Made by a program: the position numbers and the translations under genes. Below the pieces are notes generated by a model. The model was given only the letters and a program-made list of their open reading frames with translations, did no database searches and was not told the origin of the DNA. Shown here in pieces: positions 34,335-45,172 of a stretch of DNA of 64,000 nucleotides. The stretch is from Acanthosepion esculentum (Eukaryota; Mollusca; Cephalopoda; Sepiida; Sepiidae). Where the stretch lies: positions 7,163,278 through 7,227,277 of the forward strand of contig OZ038498.1 of assembly GCA_964036315.1 (NCBI GenBank), written 5' to 3'. How positions within the stretch are numbered: position 1 is the stretch's first letter; the number at the start of each line of letters is the position of its first letter.

Positions 34335-35835
34335 GCAGATTACTCGCTGAATGATCGCCTTTAGGCCGGGAGCGATCACTGATACAGGCCGGTCGCAGGG
34401 ATTCGTCCCTGCGCTGGTAGTATCGGGGGCTACGTCTGACTAGCTATGACAAGCTAAGACCAGCCATGACCAGCTATGACTAGCTAAGACCAGCTCTGAC
34501 CAGCTTGGACAAGCTAAGACCAGCTAAAGCACTGCGGCCCGGGTGAAAGCTCGGGTCCACTCCCCCTCCCGTCCCACGTTAAACCCCGACCTTGTGTCAC
34601 AACCTGACCGTGTGGGAGGTCAAGTAAATCCACGGCCTTTTGGCTAAGATCAAAGTGTAGTATCTGTTCGCGGATTACTCACTGAATGATCGCCTATGGG
34701 GCCGGGATTCCCTCTCCGATACGGGCCGGCAGCGGGGATTCGTCCCTGCGCTGGTGGTATCGTGGCTACGTCTGACTAGCTATGACCAGCTTGGACAAGC
34801 TATGACCAGCTAAGACCAGCCAAAGACCAGCTATGACTAGCTAAAGCCAAAGCACTGCGACCCGGGTGAAAACTCGGGTCCATTCCCCCTCCCGTCCCAC
34901 GTTAAACTCCGACCTTGTGTCACAACCTGACCGTGTGGGAGGTCAAGTAAATCCCGTGTAGTATCTGTTCTCAGATTACTCGCTGAATGATCGCCTTTAG
35001 GCTGGGAGCGGTCACCGATACAGGCCGGTCGCAGGGATTCGTCCCTGCGCTGGTAGTATCATAGCTAGTTTAGCTAAAGCCAAAGCTAAAGACCAGCTTG
35101 GACAAGCTATGACCAGCTAAAGCCAAAGCACTGCGGCCCGGGTGAAAACTCGGGTCCATTCCCCCTCCCGTCCCACGTTAAACCCCGACCTTGTGTCACA
35201 ACCTGACCGTGTGGGAGGTCAAGTAAATCCCCGGCTAGGATCAAAGTGTAGTATCTGTTCGCAGATTACTCGCTGAATGATCGCCTTTAGGCCGGGAGCG
35301 ATCACTGATACAGGCCGGTCGCAGGGATTCGTCCCTGCGCTGGTAGTATCGGGGCTACGTCTGACTAGCTATGACCGGTTCTGACCAGCTTGGACAAGCT
35401 AAGACCAGCCATGACCAGCTCTGACCAGCTTGGACAAGCTAAGACCAGCTAAAGCACTGCGGCCCGGGTGAAAACTCGGGTCCACTCCCCCTCCCGTCCC
35501 ACGTTAAACCCCGACCTTGTGTCACAACCTGACCGTGTGGGAGGTCAAGTAAATCCACGGCTAGGATCAAAGGGGAGTATCTGTTCTCAGATCGCTCGCT
35601 TAATGATCGCCTTTTGGCTGAGTTTCGATCACTGATACATGCCAGACACAGGGATTCGTCCCTGCGCTGGTAGTATCGCGGCTACGTCTAGCTCTGACCA
35701 GCTTGGACAAGCTAAGACCAGCAAAGTCCAGCGGCCCGGGTGGAAACACTCGGGTCCCCACGTTAAAAAACGACCTTGTGTCACAACCTGACTCAGTGGG
35801 GGGTCAAGTAGATACCAAGTGGAGTATCTGTTTTT
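34289..35835 (+). mobile_element. Head-to-tail array of U2 snRNA-headed SINEs
   Basis: Five units of about 260-345 bp (starts near 34289, 34632, 34954, 35232 and 35557) plus a stub at 35817 are joined directly, tail to head, with no poly(A). The first unit opens with ATCGCTTCTCGGCCTTTTGG and CTAAGATCAAAGTGTAGTATC, the 5' end of U2 snRNA; later units keep shorter parts of that head. Each unit then has GATCGCC..GGGAGCGATC, a perfect GCAGGGA-TTCG-TCCCTGC hairpin, CTGGTAGTATCG, a variable run of 10-bp words (GACCAGCTAA and relatives), a CCCGGGT-GAAA-ACTCGGG hairpin, 'CCCACGTTAAACCCCGACC', 'TTGTGTCACAACCTGACC' and GTCAAGTAAATCC. SINEs with snRNA-derived heads are known from crocodilians; I do not know of this family being described. 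Confidence 0.85.
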
Positions 35836-36073
35836 ATTAGCTTAATCTTATTCTCTCTCTCCACTGCTATCTTTCTTTCTTTCATTTTCTTACATAAATC
35901 AAGTCTATTCCCCTCTTTCCACGCAAAAAAAACCCAAAATACCGATGAGGCACTGTTAGGACGTAACGTTCGCGCTAAATAGCAAAAGAAGGGAGTAACA
36001 CATTTATAATAAATAATAAGATAGACTCGTCTGCAGAACAGCTTTAAGGGGATTAAAGATTTTCGAACAAATA
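35836..36073. other. Flanking repeat remnant and unique DNA
   Basis: CTTTCTTTCATTTTCTTACA, then CCCCTCTTTCCACGCAAA and CACTGTTAGGACGTAACGTT is a diverged version of the flank at 33460-33555. The remainder is unique. Confidence 0.55.
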
Positions 36074-36432
36074 CAGGGTGTCCATAAAGTTTGTGTGCAC
36101 GTTAAAAAATTTATAACTTTATTTGTATTTGCGATAGAAATAATCTGTAAAAAATGTTATAAAGTTTAATGTACCTGGTTTTAAGTATAGCTAAAATAAC
36201 TAATGTGATTTCAGGCATTACTGTAAATCAGTTGGCAAATGTTTTCCGTGAACTGCAAAATCGGATTACCCTTTGTATTGCTAATGATGGTGGAAACTTA
36301 AATAAAATTTCAATAAAACCTTAAAAAATATAGATTTACTTCTTTCTAATCCTTTTTACAAATTATTTCTATCGCAAATGCAAATAAAGTTATAATTTTT
36401 TTAAAGTGCACACAAACTTTATGGACACCCTG
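36074..36432. mobile_element. mariner-type MITE with 80-bp inverted termini
   Basis: The element starts CAGGGTGTCCATAAAGTTTG and ends with the exact complement CAAACTTTATGGACACCCTG. The arms stay complementary for about 80 bp with a few differences, and TA flanks both sides (36072-36073 and 36433-36434). It is 359 bp with no transposase, so it is a non-autonomous Tc1/mariner-superfamily element. Confidence 0.92.
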
Positions 36433-37140
36433 TATATCGATGAATATATGTACACGCGGGTTTGTGTCTATATGTAGTAAGTAAACAAGGTTGTTTAGTT
36501 GATTGTAATACGAGAAACACCATCACTTTTAACATAAAATAATGAAACCATCTAAGCACAGCAAAACTGGTGCTTCGAATGCGTTGATTGAAGTGTACTA
36601 CTATATTTGAAACTTGATTTCACAGTTTTACTGTTGAACAAGCTAAGATATAATCGTATGTTCTATTCTGAGAGTTTCCGGTTTCTTTCTTCCGGTTTCT
36701 TGCTTTGCTGCCATCTGCAATCTTCAGATATTTAAATGCAACGCTAGTCGCCATCTTCTGTCTTCCTTAAACCTGTTCTTTTATTGTTCTTTCTCCTCAC
36801 TTACGTTTTCTCTTTCACTCTCAGTAAGCCTTTGCGTCTTAGTGGAATTATCACCTTCCTTGGGGTGAAATGAGTAAAAAAAGAAATTAATATTTTAATA
36901 ATTTTTTTTTACCCTGACAAAAAATGTCGGTGTGTGGCTGAATCAAATAGTTTGTGCACTAGTTGAGTGTGTATAGTAGCAATGTGAGATTGTTATATGT
37001 ACGTGTGTTTTTCGGTAGAAAATACAGCGTTGACAATTAAAATGTCACTTTTTTGCATGTGGGAGAAATATTAATCTAACATAATCTTGGACAGCAGAAG
37101 GTCTTTCAATTGCAGTTTTTCTGTTGACACTGTTGCCTTA
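36433..37140 (+). other. Unique DNA with a LINE-A 3' UTR fragment
   Basis: From 36690 to 36870, 'TCTTCCTTAAACCTGTTC', a CTCCTCACT stretch, CTCTCAGTAAGCC, 'TTTGCGTCTTAGTGG' and CTTGGGGTGAAATGAG matches the LINE-A 3' end (one unit of the repeat at 28691). The flanks are unique. Confidence 0.6.
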
Positions 37141-37233
37141 ATTTATTCGATACTTGTTTTGTTTTGTTTTACGTCATATCGACCTCAATGGGTTATTTAA
37201 TGCCGACAACATTTTTATTGCTGGTAATATTTT

Positions 37234-37271
<38 letters not shown>

Positions 37272-37356
37272 CAGTATATTTTGTTTTGTTTTGTTTTACG
37301 TCATATCAACGTCAATAGGTTATTTAATGCCGACATTTTTATTGCTGGTAATATTT

Positions 37357-37394
<38 letters not shown>

Positions 37395-37620
37395 CAGTAT
37401 ATTTTGTTTTGTTTTGTTTTACGGCATATCAACCTCAATAGGTTATTTAATGCCGACAAAATTTTTATTGCTGGTAATATTTTTTCAAAAAATGTATTTC
37501 TGGTAATATTTTTTAAAATGTATTGCTGGTAATATTTTATTTTTCAAAAATGTATTGCTAGCAATAATTTTTCTAAAAAAGTATTGACGGTATTAAAATC
37601 TATTTTTACACTTCCTTTTG
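37141..37620 (+). repeat. 'TTGTTTTACG' repeat, three tandem units with (CTAT)n
   Basis: 'TGTTTTACGTCATATC', ACCTCAATGGGTTATTTAAT and 'GCCGACAACATTTTTATTGC' followed by TGGTAATATTTTTTATCTAT recur at about 37160, 37285 and 37410, two of them with a CTAT run. After 37470 several short units of TTGCTGGTAATATTTTTTCAAAAATG follow. Copies also lie at 38650, 50870, 51290 and 54500. Confidence 0.8.
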
Positions 37621-38640
37621 GGGAGTTAACTATTATAATATATACCTATTAAAATATATATAATATATATATATATAATATATATCTATATAAAAACTGC
37701 AATTGAAAGACCTATACATATTATAGCTAGTACCCTAACAGGTGTTACCAACCCTGCTCAGTGGACCTGGGAACAACAGCAATTAAGAGGTGGCTCCATG
37801 ATCCTTAAAACCTCCTGTCTTCCTGCCGGATGTAATGTATTGTCTTCCCCAGGGCGCGGATGTTGTTTATCGTCTTAACCAGAACGCTTCGCTAGTTGGA
37901 TTTCAATTGGTTACATGATCATTATCGCCTTGATTTATCTGTTCTTGTTAGATCAGAAATGATAGCGATTGGTTGAAAAATATTGAATTATACATTATAA
38001 TTATTTCAACCGAGTTTGATGTGTGGAGTCGCTTGTGTATTGACTGTTTTTGGGGATAATTTCCGTCTTTTGCCGTTAGACCATTCACACACGATGTAAG
38101 CTCTGATTATTTCACTGTATGTATGTCTACTTTTGTTTGTTTCCCAATTAATCTTAATCCTAGGAAGATGATACTATTGATGAAACTTTCAGAAAATAAA
38201 TCCTATACAGTGTAGTCCATAAAAACAAGAATATGGAACGAAACATAAGAGGACGTCCTCATTATGTTCCCAAGGAATTTCAGCTGTCGATTCTTGATTC
38301 TAAGTAGAAGTGTTCTTTCTCTTGCTATTTTCTTTAAGACTAAAATCGACTGATCGATTTATTTGCTAAACAACATATCAACAGCCTTATGGGTCATTTA
38401 ATGCCGAAGTTTAATTTCCTTGTGTGCTTTGAAGTAACAAAAATTTGATATATATTAGTCTGCTTTCAGAATTAAATACATACTAGACGATACTTAGCTT
38501 TTATGAATACACATGTTTGTGCTGACATAATTACTAGAGGCGGTGATATGTGTGTTTTATGTTGTACTTTTCTTGAAGTTATATTTTGGAATGCAGTTTG
38601 AATTCTTTAAAAAGAAATGTAGGATATTCTATGGCTAAAC
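37621..38640. other. Unique DNA after a repeat 3' end
   Basis: At 37735-37795, CCCTAACAGGTGTTACC, then GGGAACAACAGCAATTAAGAGG is the 3' terminus of the preceding repeat family. From 37800 to 38640 nothing is recognised. Confidence 0.45.
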
Positions 38641-39060
38641 GTCCTGAAAAAGTTATTTCATGTTGCTTGTTTGGTTGATTTCGTTCTACGGGATGTCAAC
38701 CTCGATGGGTTATTTAAAACCGAAATTCAAATATTTTGAACACAATGTAATAGCTTCAGCTAAATATGTTTTGAACACCTTTATATGCCTTCAGCTGCAG
38801 ATAAAATGGTTTGTCAGCATTTTTGCTTTAAACAAGTATTTTTCGTAATTTTTTTATATAAAAATATATTGTTGGTATTTTTTTATAATAAATATGTATT
38901 TTTATATTTTCATGTTTTTTTTTATCGGGTTTATTTGAGCATTCACTGTTTTCCCAAAGCTGGGACCCTAACAGGTGCTACCACGCCGGGTCAGGGTTGG
39001 CCTCGGAACAACAGAAATTAAGAGGGGGTTTCACACTCTTCAAAACAGTTTCGATTGGTT
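38641..39060 (+). repeat. 'TTGTTTTACG' repeat, another copy
   Basis: GATGTCAACCTCGATGGGTT, then a T-rich stretch with TTGTTGGTATTTTTTT-type units at 38860-38930, and the 3' end 'AAAGCTGGGACCCTAACAGG', TGCTACCACGCCGGGTCAGG and GAACAACAGAAATTAAGAGG. Confidence 0.7.
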
Positions 39061-39754
39061 CCGGATGACCTTTATCATTATACTCAGGACAACAATAATG
39101 AAATAAATTGATTAAAGAAGAAATCACCCAAAAAGAACATATCGGGAAAAAACTAATGAGAAAAGAATAATAAAATATTTATACAAAAAGAATTAAATGG
39201 TTAGAAATTTTAAAATGTGAACCATCTTCTGTCTGGAATTTTAAGTCGAAACACCTTTTAATTTATAACTTTTAAAAGAGCAATAAAAATTAAACTTACC
39301 AAAGTATTTTATTTTCTGAGAATTTTTCATAAAATAAAAAATATTGAATGAATATTTCTTTCTTGTAGCAATGAAATAATAAGAATAAAAGAATTATGTC
39401 TGCTGTTATAATAAAACACAATGAATTTTATTTACAATTGTCTGGATCACCTGGTTGTACTGCTTGGACCAAAATGATGTTAAGCCTAAATTTCACAGCA
39501 AATATTCTAAGCAATTGAACACACAAAGAGAAATTCAACTTGATTTAATTTTGTTCGAAGTAGTCCCCCCCCTGCTGAAGGTACACATTTTATCCAGAGT
39601 CTTTTATATATATATATAAATTATTTAAATAAAAACAGACCACTTTAAGGTTCCATGTAATAAATTATTTCACCACAGCCCTTTTAAAGAACGACGATTG
39701 CATCTAGCATGAAACAGACTGTCGCCTCTAAGTGTTGACTTCTATGTTCACTTT

Positions 39755-39755
<1 letters not shown>
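39061..39755. other. AT-rich unique DNA
   Basis: No gene or repeat recognised. Confidence 0.4.
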
Positions 39756-39806
<51 letters not shown>

Positions 39807-40131
39807 ATGAAAAATATGGAAAAGACAAAGCAAAATCCGAATATGCAAGTTTACTGTTTTAATTTTGTTTTACTGTCAACGTCAGACGTTTCGGTCTAGT
39901 AGACCATCTTCAGGACATGGTTATTGGAAACATATTTATATTTAAGTCAACACGAAGAGACGATAGACACAAGACTAGTCAGAAATAGAAAAACTGAAAT
40001 TTTAAAGTCAGCGCTCCTTTTTTGGGATTCGGTCACGTTGGTGTCGCGCGGGCGATGCTGCGAAAACGCGCTCCCAAGAAAGTTCCTGGGCAAGATTAAT
40101 GCTTGACAAACGTACTGATATGCTCTAGATG

Positions 40132-40135
<4 letters not shown>
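39756..40135 (-). mobile_element. (TA)n and a PLE terminal fragment with hammerhead-like core
   Basis: (TA)n at 39756-39801. The minus strand at 39885-39913 reads CTGAAGA, a GGTCTA-C-TAGACC helix, GAAA and C-GTC: a minimal hammerhead of the kind found in Penelope-like element termini, with every core position acceptable (CTGANGA). No RT sequence is recognised nearby. Confidence 0.5.
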
Positions 40136-40185
<50 letters not shown>

Positions 40186-40478
40186 ACCACTAATATTATA
40201 TGTGTGTGTGTGTTTGTTTGTGTGTGTGTCTATGTGTGGGTATACTTATTGACCACTAATATGATATAAGGCTGGTTATTAGAATAGTTTTTTTTTGTTT
40301 TTTGTCTCTTCATCGGTTTATCAATAAAATAAAATACTCTTTTTGTATCACATGGTTATGGTTTTATTTAGTTTATCAATAAATACTGTTCTGTTAATTT
40401 CCTTTTTAGACAGGTTACCCTGAAGATCCGTTTAGGTGAAACCTAGGTTGATTTGCCTGGCTCCTTAGGATTATTCTA

Positions 40479-40523
<45 letters not shown>

Positions 40524-40618
40524 AAGACATTTATATTATGTTTAACGTTCTTTTTATAGATACAAGTTAAACATAATATAAATGACTTTAAATAAATTGT
40601 CGGACAATGTCCAATTCT

Positions 40619-40689
<71 letters not shown>
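40136..40689. repeat. (TA)n tracts around a 27-bp inverted repeat
   Basis: (TA)n at 40136-40182, 40479-40520 and 40621-40688. Between the last two, TTTAAAGACATTTATATTAT..GTTTAAC (40521-40547) pairs with GTTAAACATAATATAAATGACTTTAAA at about 40567-40593 with one mismatch and a 19-bp loop. At 40420, CTGAAGA, TCC, GTTTAGG and TGAAACC resembles a worn PLE-type hammerhead. Confidence 0.75.
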
Positions 40690-40691
<2 letters not shown>

Positions 40692-41134
40692 CCAAACCTT
40701 CGCGCCTTGATCTATGATTAAGTAAATTTTCGAGTGGTAACTTTTGTGGAAGATTACCTTGAACAGAGATTAAACAAAGCATTTGCTCCTCCAATGCTTG
40801 TAATAATTAGCTCTGGTTTATAGGGAAAGAAAGAAAATTGCTTCGGAAAGGTTGAAGAACTGAAAATGGCTGCAAAAGATTGTTTCCTCAAATTGCGCCT
40901 ATTAACGTGGAAGATGTTTGCCAACGTGAAGAAAAGAAAATCTATGTACAGAACACAGGACTCAATACAAACAGAAAATCAATTTTGCTCGCGGGCTTTG
41001 GGCCCATCCTATATAATTCCTGATAATAGCAGCCCAGGACCAAAGCATTAAGACCAATAAAAAGGCAACAATCTATAACAGAATATACTTTGTAAATTTA
41101 ACATTCAAATAGAATATCCGGCACAACACAGGAA
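40690..41134. other. Unique DNA
   Basis: No gene recognised; the 61-codon frame at 40866 has no known motif. Confidence 0.4.
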
Positions 41135-41970
41135 GGTCACTAAGTATGTCTTGCACTGTTTTCCTCTCACTTGCCTTCAATCTGTCATGTGAGTGTCAGA
41201 TTCTCCGATCCCTCTTTCCCCATAATGCTATGCATTGTTTTCTTGTCTCTCTTGCCTTTAATCTGTGCCTTGTATTTCAGATTCTCTGAACCATCTTTCT
41301 TCATTATGTGAAGCTCTGTTTTCCTCTGTACATCTTGCCTTCAATCTGTTTTGTGAGTATCAGATTCTCCCAGCCCTCTTTCCTCATTATACTATGCGGT
41401 GTTTTCCTCTGTAAATCTTTCCTTCAATCTGTCCTGTGAGTATCAGATTCACCAAAGACTCTTTCCTGATTATGTCACGCCTTGTTTTACTCTGTACATC
41501 TTGCCTTCAATCTGTCCTGTGAGTATCAGATTCTCCAAGCCCTCTTTCCTCATGATGTCATGCGTTGTTTTCCTGTATCCATCTTGCTTTCAATCTGTCC
41601 TGTGAGTATTAGCTTCTTCAAGCCCTCTTTCCTCATTATGCTATGCGTTGTTTTCCTCTGCACATCTCCCTTCAACCTGTCCTGTGAGTATCAGATTCTC
41701 CAAGCGTTCTTTCCTCATTATTGCATGCGTTTTCTTCTGTACCTCTTACTTTCAATGTGTCTTGTGAGTAGCTGATTCTCCAAACCCTCTTTCCTCATTA
41801 TGCTATGCGTTGTTTTCCTCGGTACATCTTTCATTCATTTTCTCCTGTGAGTATCAGATTCTCCAAGCCCTCTTTCCTCATTATGTTATGCGTTGTTTTC
41901 CTCTGTCTCTTTGGCCTTCAGTCTGTTCTGTGAGTATCAGATTTCCCGACTCCTCCTTTCGCATTATGTG
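41135..41970 (-). repeat. 83-bp minisatellite built from a LINE coding segment
   Basis: About ten units of 80-86 bp. On the plus strand each reads TCATTATGCTATGCGTTGTT, TTCCTCTGTACATCTTGCCT, TCAATCTGTCCTGTGAGTAT, CAGATTCTCCAAGCCCTCTT. On the minus strand a unit encodes MRKEGLENLILTGQIEGK, then a short MYRGKQRIA-like end. That is the C-terminal LINE segment which follows LGHI in the full remnant at 41881-42096, so one stretch of about 28 codons of LINE ORF was tandemly amplified. Confidence 0.88.
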
Positions 41971-42110
41971 TCCTAGAAACATCAATTGTCTCTTCCTAAT
42001 TTTAAGTTTCCATTTTGTTTCCATTTTCTCTAAAACTACGTCGGTGTCCACATGTTCGGTCCATGGTATTCTCAGCATCTTTCTGTAGAACCACATTTAG
42101 TTGCTTCAAG
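41881..42110 (-). pseudogene. LINE reverse transcriptase C-terminal fragment
   Basis: The open minus-strand reading is MWFYRKMLRIPWTEHV, DTDVVLEKMETKWKLKIRK, RQLMFLGHIMRKEESGNLIL and TEQTEGQRDRGKQRIT. It is the best preserved of the three copies of this LINE C-terminus here (see 5930 and 7621) and is the parent sequence of the minisatellite units downstream of it on the minus strand. Confidence 0.8.
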
Positions 42111-42179
42111 TTTCTTCTTCATCTTGATTGATGAGAACAGTATAAGAATAATAAAATCGTAAAAAAAAGGAATTGTTTA

Positions 42180-42560
42180 GATATTTTTTTTGTTTTTGAT
42201 TTTTTTTAAAGCAAGGCGATAATTGCCAACGAGGAAGCATGGGATTACCGTGAGTGAAAGAGAACGTGCAGAGAGGACAATAAAAGAACAGGTTTAAGGA
42301 AGACAGAAAATGGCGATTGGGGTTGCATTTAAATTGTTGCAGATTGTAAATAATCGGAAGGGAGTTTCACTGGTGAGAAGTGCGAGTAAAAACCAGTAAC
42401 AGTAGAACAGACGGATTCATCTAGCTAGTTGAACAGTAAAACGTTGAGACCTAGTTGCCAATCTAGCAGCACGCTTAAATTCGTGCAGTTATGACATTAA
42501 GGAGGAAGGACAATTGCCATGAAAATATTCATAGTACAACGGTAAAGCATATTTTATTAC
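42180..42560 (-). pseudogene. LINE-A 3' part
   Basis: The minus-strand match to LINE-A includes the 3' UTR (CAGAAAATGGCGATTGG.TTGCATTTAAA on the plus strand) and the region complementary to the frame ends seen at 50260 (AGAAGTGCGAGTAAA, AACAGTAAAACG, 'GTTGCCAATCTAGC', AATTGCCATGAAAATATTCATAG). Confidence 0.6.
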
Positions 42561-42588
42561 AGCGATAAAAAAACAGACATTAATATAC

Positions 42589-42790
42589 AGAGTCCGCCAA
42601 AATAATGTATACACACTTCCGGATAGGAAAAACTTGTATGGATATTGTCAAACATTGCGAGAGTCGACCATCAAAAGAAAGCTCAAAATGGTGGCCATTA
42701 GTTTCCAGACATTTGTTAGTATGTCGAACGACTGCTTGAGTTGAGTTGGCCAAAGTGTCCACTGGGATTGCTGCATATACATTTTTAATT
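42589..42790 (-). pseudogene. Possible Tc1/mariner-type 3' remnant
   Basis: The minus-strand reading AIPVDTLANSTQAVVRHTNK, CLETNGHHFEL resembles the C-terminal tail of IS630/Tc1/mariner transposases (a helix then C..A.G.HFE). It ends near ACAGAGTCCGCCAAAATAAT at 42589, which looks like a transposon terminus. No catalytic residues or opposite end are seen. Confidence 0.4.
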
Positions 42791-43112
42791 TATTATATAA
42801 GGGCCGCCAATGTAGTCAGTTTTCTGTGATACACAGCATCCAGTATGATTGGCTGATGTTAAAGTCACGTGGCTAATGTCGTCTGTCGAGAAAATACTAC
42901 AATAAAGAGTGTTATCGCAATTTGGTAAAACTATGAAAGACAAGTTTTTACTTTCCTGAAGTATGTCTACATTTTTGGGATAGACTCAGTATATTCTCTA
43001 AGCAGACAGAGTGGTGGGCGGGATTAACGGTAATTAACCTTTAATATTACATTTCTAGTTTGCATATAACATCTTTTTTGTTTGGCGAAGAAGGTAATGG
43101 CTGCTCCAGTTA
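42791..43112. other. Unique DNA
   Basis: Nothing recognised. Confidence 0.4.
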
Positions 43113-43313
43113 TTGATATTGAATTTCCAATGTCATGATACTCTGAACGGAGACATTCAAAGAACAAGGCAGGAAGATCCCACTTTTCCTTTGGAGAAGT
43201 TTACAATCAAGGAAGATCTGCAACGAATCCGCAAACTCGCAGAGGACAGAGAAGGCTGGCAAAATATTGTCGAATCAAATAAAATATCACTGAAGATAAG
43301 AAAAACATGTTAA
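43113..43313 (+). pseudogene. RTE-like LINE C-terminal fragment
   Basis: The short open reading contains FTIKEDLQRIRKLAEDREGW and QNIV. The LAEDREGW..V end resembles the last residues of RTE-type reverse transcriptases (compare MSDREGW at 24850). The rest is diverged. Confidence 0.45.
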
Positions 43314-44529
43314 TTCATGACCTTAAATCGAAACCGTTTTCTTGGTGATGATGACAATGTAACATGAGTCTGCAGTTATACATTTTTTTGCATGTTTTTT
43401 GTTCTCAAATTTTGCTCTGATGAGAAAGTATCGAAAAACAAAAAAACATTATAGTTTCATTTTATAGTCCCAGTAAACAGAAATAGCTATCTCTCAAATA
43501 GGATAATAACAAACAAGGGGAGAGCACTCTTGATTTTTCATAACACTGATTTTAATTGTTAAATTTCAGTGCCGATTTACGTTATATTTTTTTTGTTCCT
43601 CCTTTTTTTTGTTATGAATGTTATTTGACTATGTCTGTCCTTATTACTCTAATGAAATTTTGTAGCCGTGGCAAAATGTGTTAGGGATATTTGCTCAAAA
43701 TGTACAGGACTGGCTCTTAAGAAAATATCGCTTTTATTTTCGTTATCAAATGATTTTGTTTGAATTCTTAAGGATGAGAAACAGTCATTGGCTGAAATTC
43801 ATTACACAAAATTACAACGCCAATGGACAGATATCGAAACCGGATCTCTTGCATTAATTTTTAAGAAATCATTAGGCCATTTTTTTTAAACTAAGGAAAA
43901 AAAATACAAAGAAAACTATAAGCGATTTGTGAGATCAACAACGAGTCTCGCTTTTTTTCCGATTCCATAGTAACGAAAGAACTGTCGATTAGGTTTTGTC
44001 GTTCTTGTCACATTACGGTTACGAGACAAACACAACAATCTTGTATCCGGGCAACAGCGATCATGACACCTACCCGCGACCAGAAAGCATAAATCAATTG
44101 GTCGCATGTCATGAACAAACAAGAGGTGATTGGTCAATTTGTCGGAGACGTTTGAAATCTTATGGAATGTTAACGGGCGAATAAGAAGGGGACAGTTAAT
44201 GCAAGGTTTAAGAAGAGAGGCCGATTTCTTCATCCGGCTCAAGCAAATAAATGTACGTTATTCATTTTTACGTGTATTTTATCTTATTTCTAAGGACCTT
44301 TTATTATTTTTATTGCAACTCTCAGCTCGATATTCTATTAGATGAAAGTAAAACTCACCAAATGTTAATAATAATGAAACGCTACGTCAAAATATTCGGA
44401 TAGCTTAATGGTATAACTTCTAATATTAATATTTCTAAGTATAAACAAGAATGTATTTTTTTGTTTAAGACTAGTTTCTGAAAGATGAAATTAGATGAAA
44501 GAAAAACTAGTAAAAATTAATAATAATTA
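43314..44529. other. Unique DNA
   Basis: Both strands have overlapping frames near 43916-44345 with no recognised motif. No repeat family seen. Confidence 0.4.
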
Positions 44530-44800
44530 CGAGTTCTTAATCCGGATGCCCGTAAGAGGCAGTTGGTGAATACTTCCGGGTCAGCTATTACTGAACATCT
44601 CATAAATAGCAGAGATTGCGCAATAAATTTTAGTTCGAACTGGTTCACTGTTCTGGCTAGTTCGCACTCTCCTTTTCATTTACGGGCACTGGAGTCTATG
44701 TACATACGGTCCAGGGAACCGTCTCTTTGTAAGCAAAAAGACTGTCTACTTGGACTACACTTTATTACACTCTAGTGTTCGTCAATCTTACATTTCCCTC
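44530..44800 (+). pseudogene. PLE C-terminal remnant (after GIY-YIG)
   Basis: The plus-strand reading SAITEHLINSRDCAINFSSN, WFTVLASSHSPFHLRALESM, YIRSREPSLCKQKD matches the segment after the GIY-YIG endonuclease in an invertebrate PLE-type family (S.IGEHLL..P.CA..Y....F..L..GR..FHL..LEA.YI....P.LC.QKE.V). A PLE-type hammerhead-like core lies about 210 bp downstream at 45011, as expected for a PLE 3' end. Confidence 0.65.
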
Positions 44801-45010
44801 TTCCCTCTCCTTTTTCCTCCTATTCTTCCTCCCCTACCTTCCTGTTTTTTTTCTTTCGTAGCGCGAATTTGCGTTTTTTTCATATATATATATTTTTTGT
44901 CTTCCCTCATACAAATTAATCATTTCATTTTTAATGTTTTAATTGTATGTAGGATGTTTGTGTGATTAAAAGTAATTTAAAATAAATAATTATTATGTTC
45001 CCAGTCGCCC

Positions 45011-45041
45011 CTGGTGAGCTTGGGAACGAAACCGGTTGGTC
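45011..45041 (+). ncRNA. PLE-type hammerhead-like motif, degraded
   Basis: CTGGTGA, then GCTTGGGAAC as stem II, GAAA, a 3-bp stem III ACC/GGT closed by GGTT, and a GTC cleavage triplet. Only A6 of the core (CTGATGA to CTGGTGA) is off consensus. It lies downstream of a PLE coding remnant on the same strand. Confidence 0.55.
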
Positions 45042-45172
45042 TGTCTTGTTTGTGTTTTCATCTATTTTTTATTTTTCATAATGCCTATAAGGAATAAATT
45101 TTACGTTTTCCTTGCAATATTACGGTTTTGTACCTCCAACAATTTATTTAAATTATTACAGTGATTTATCTA

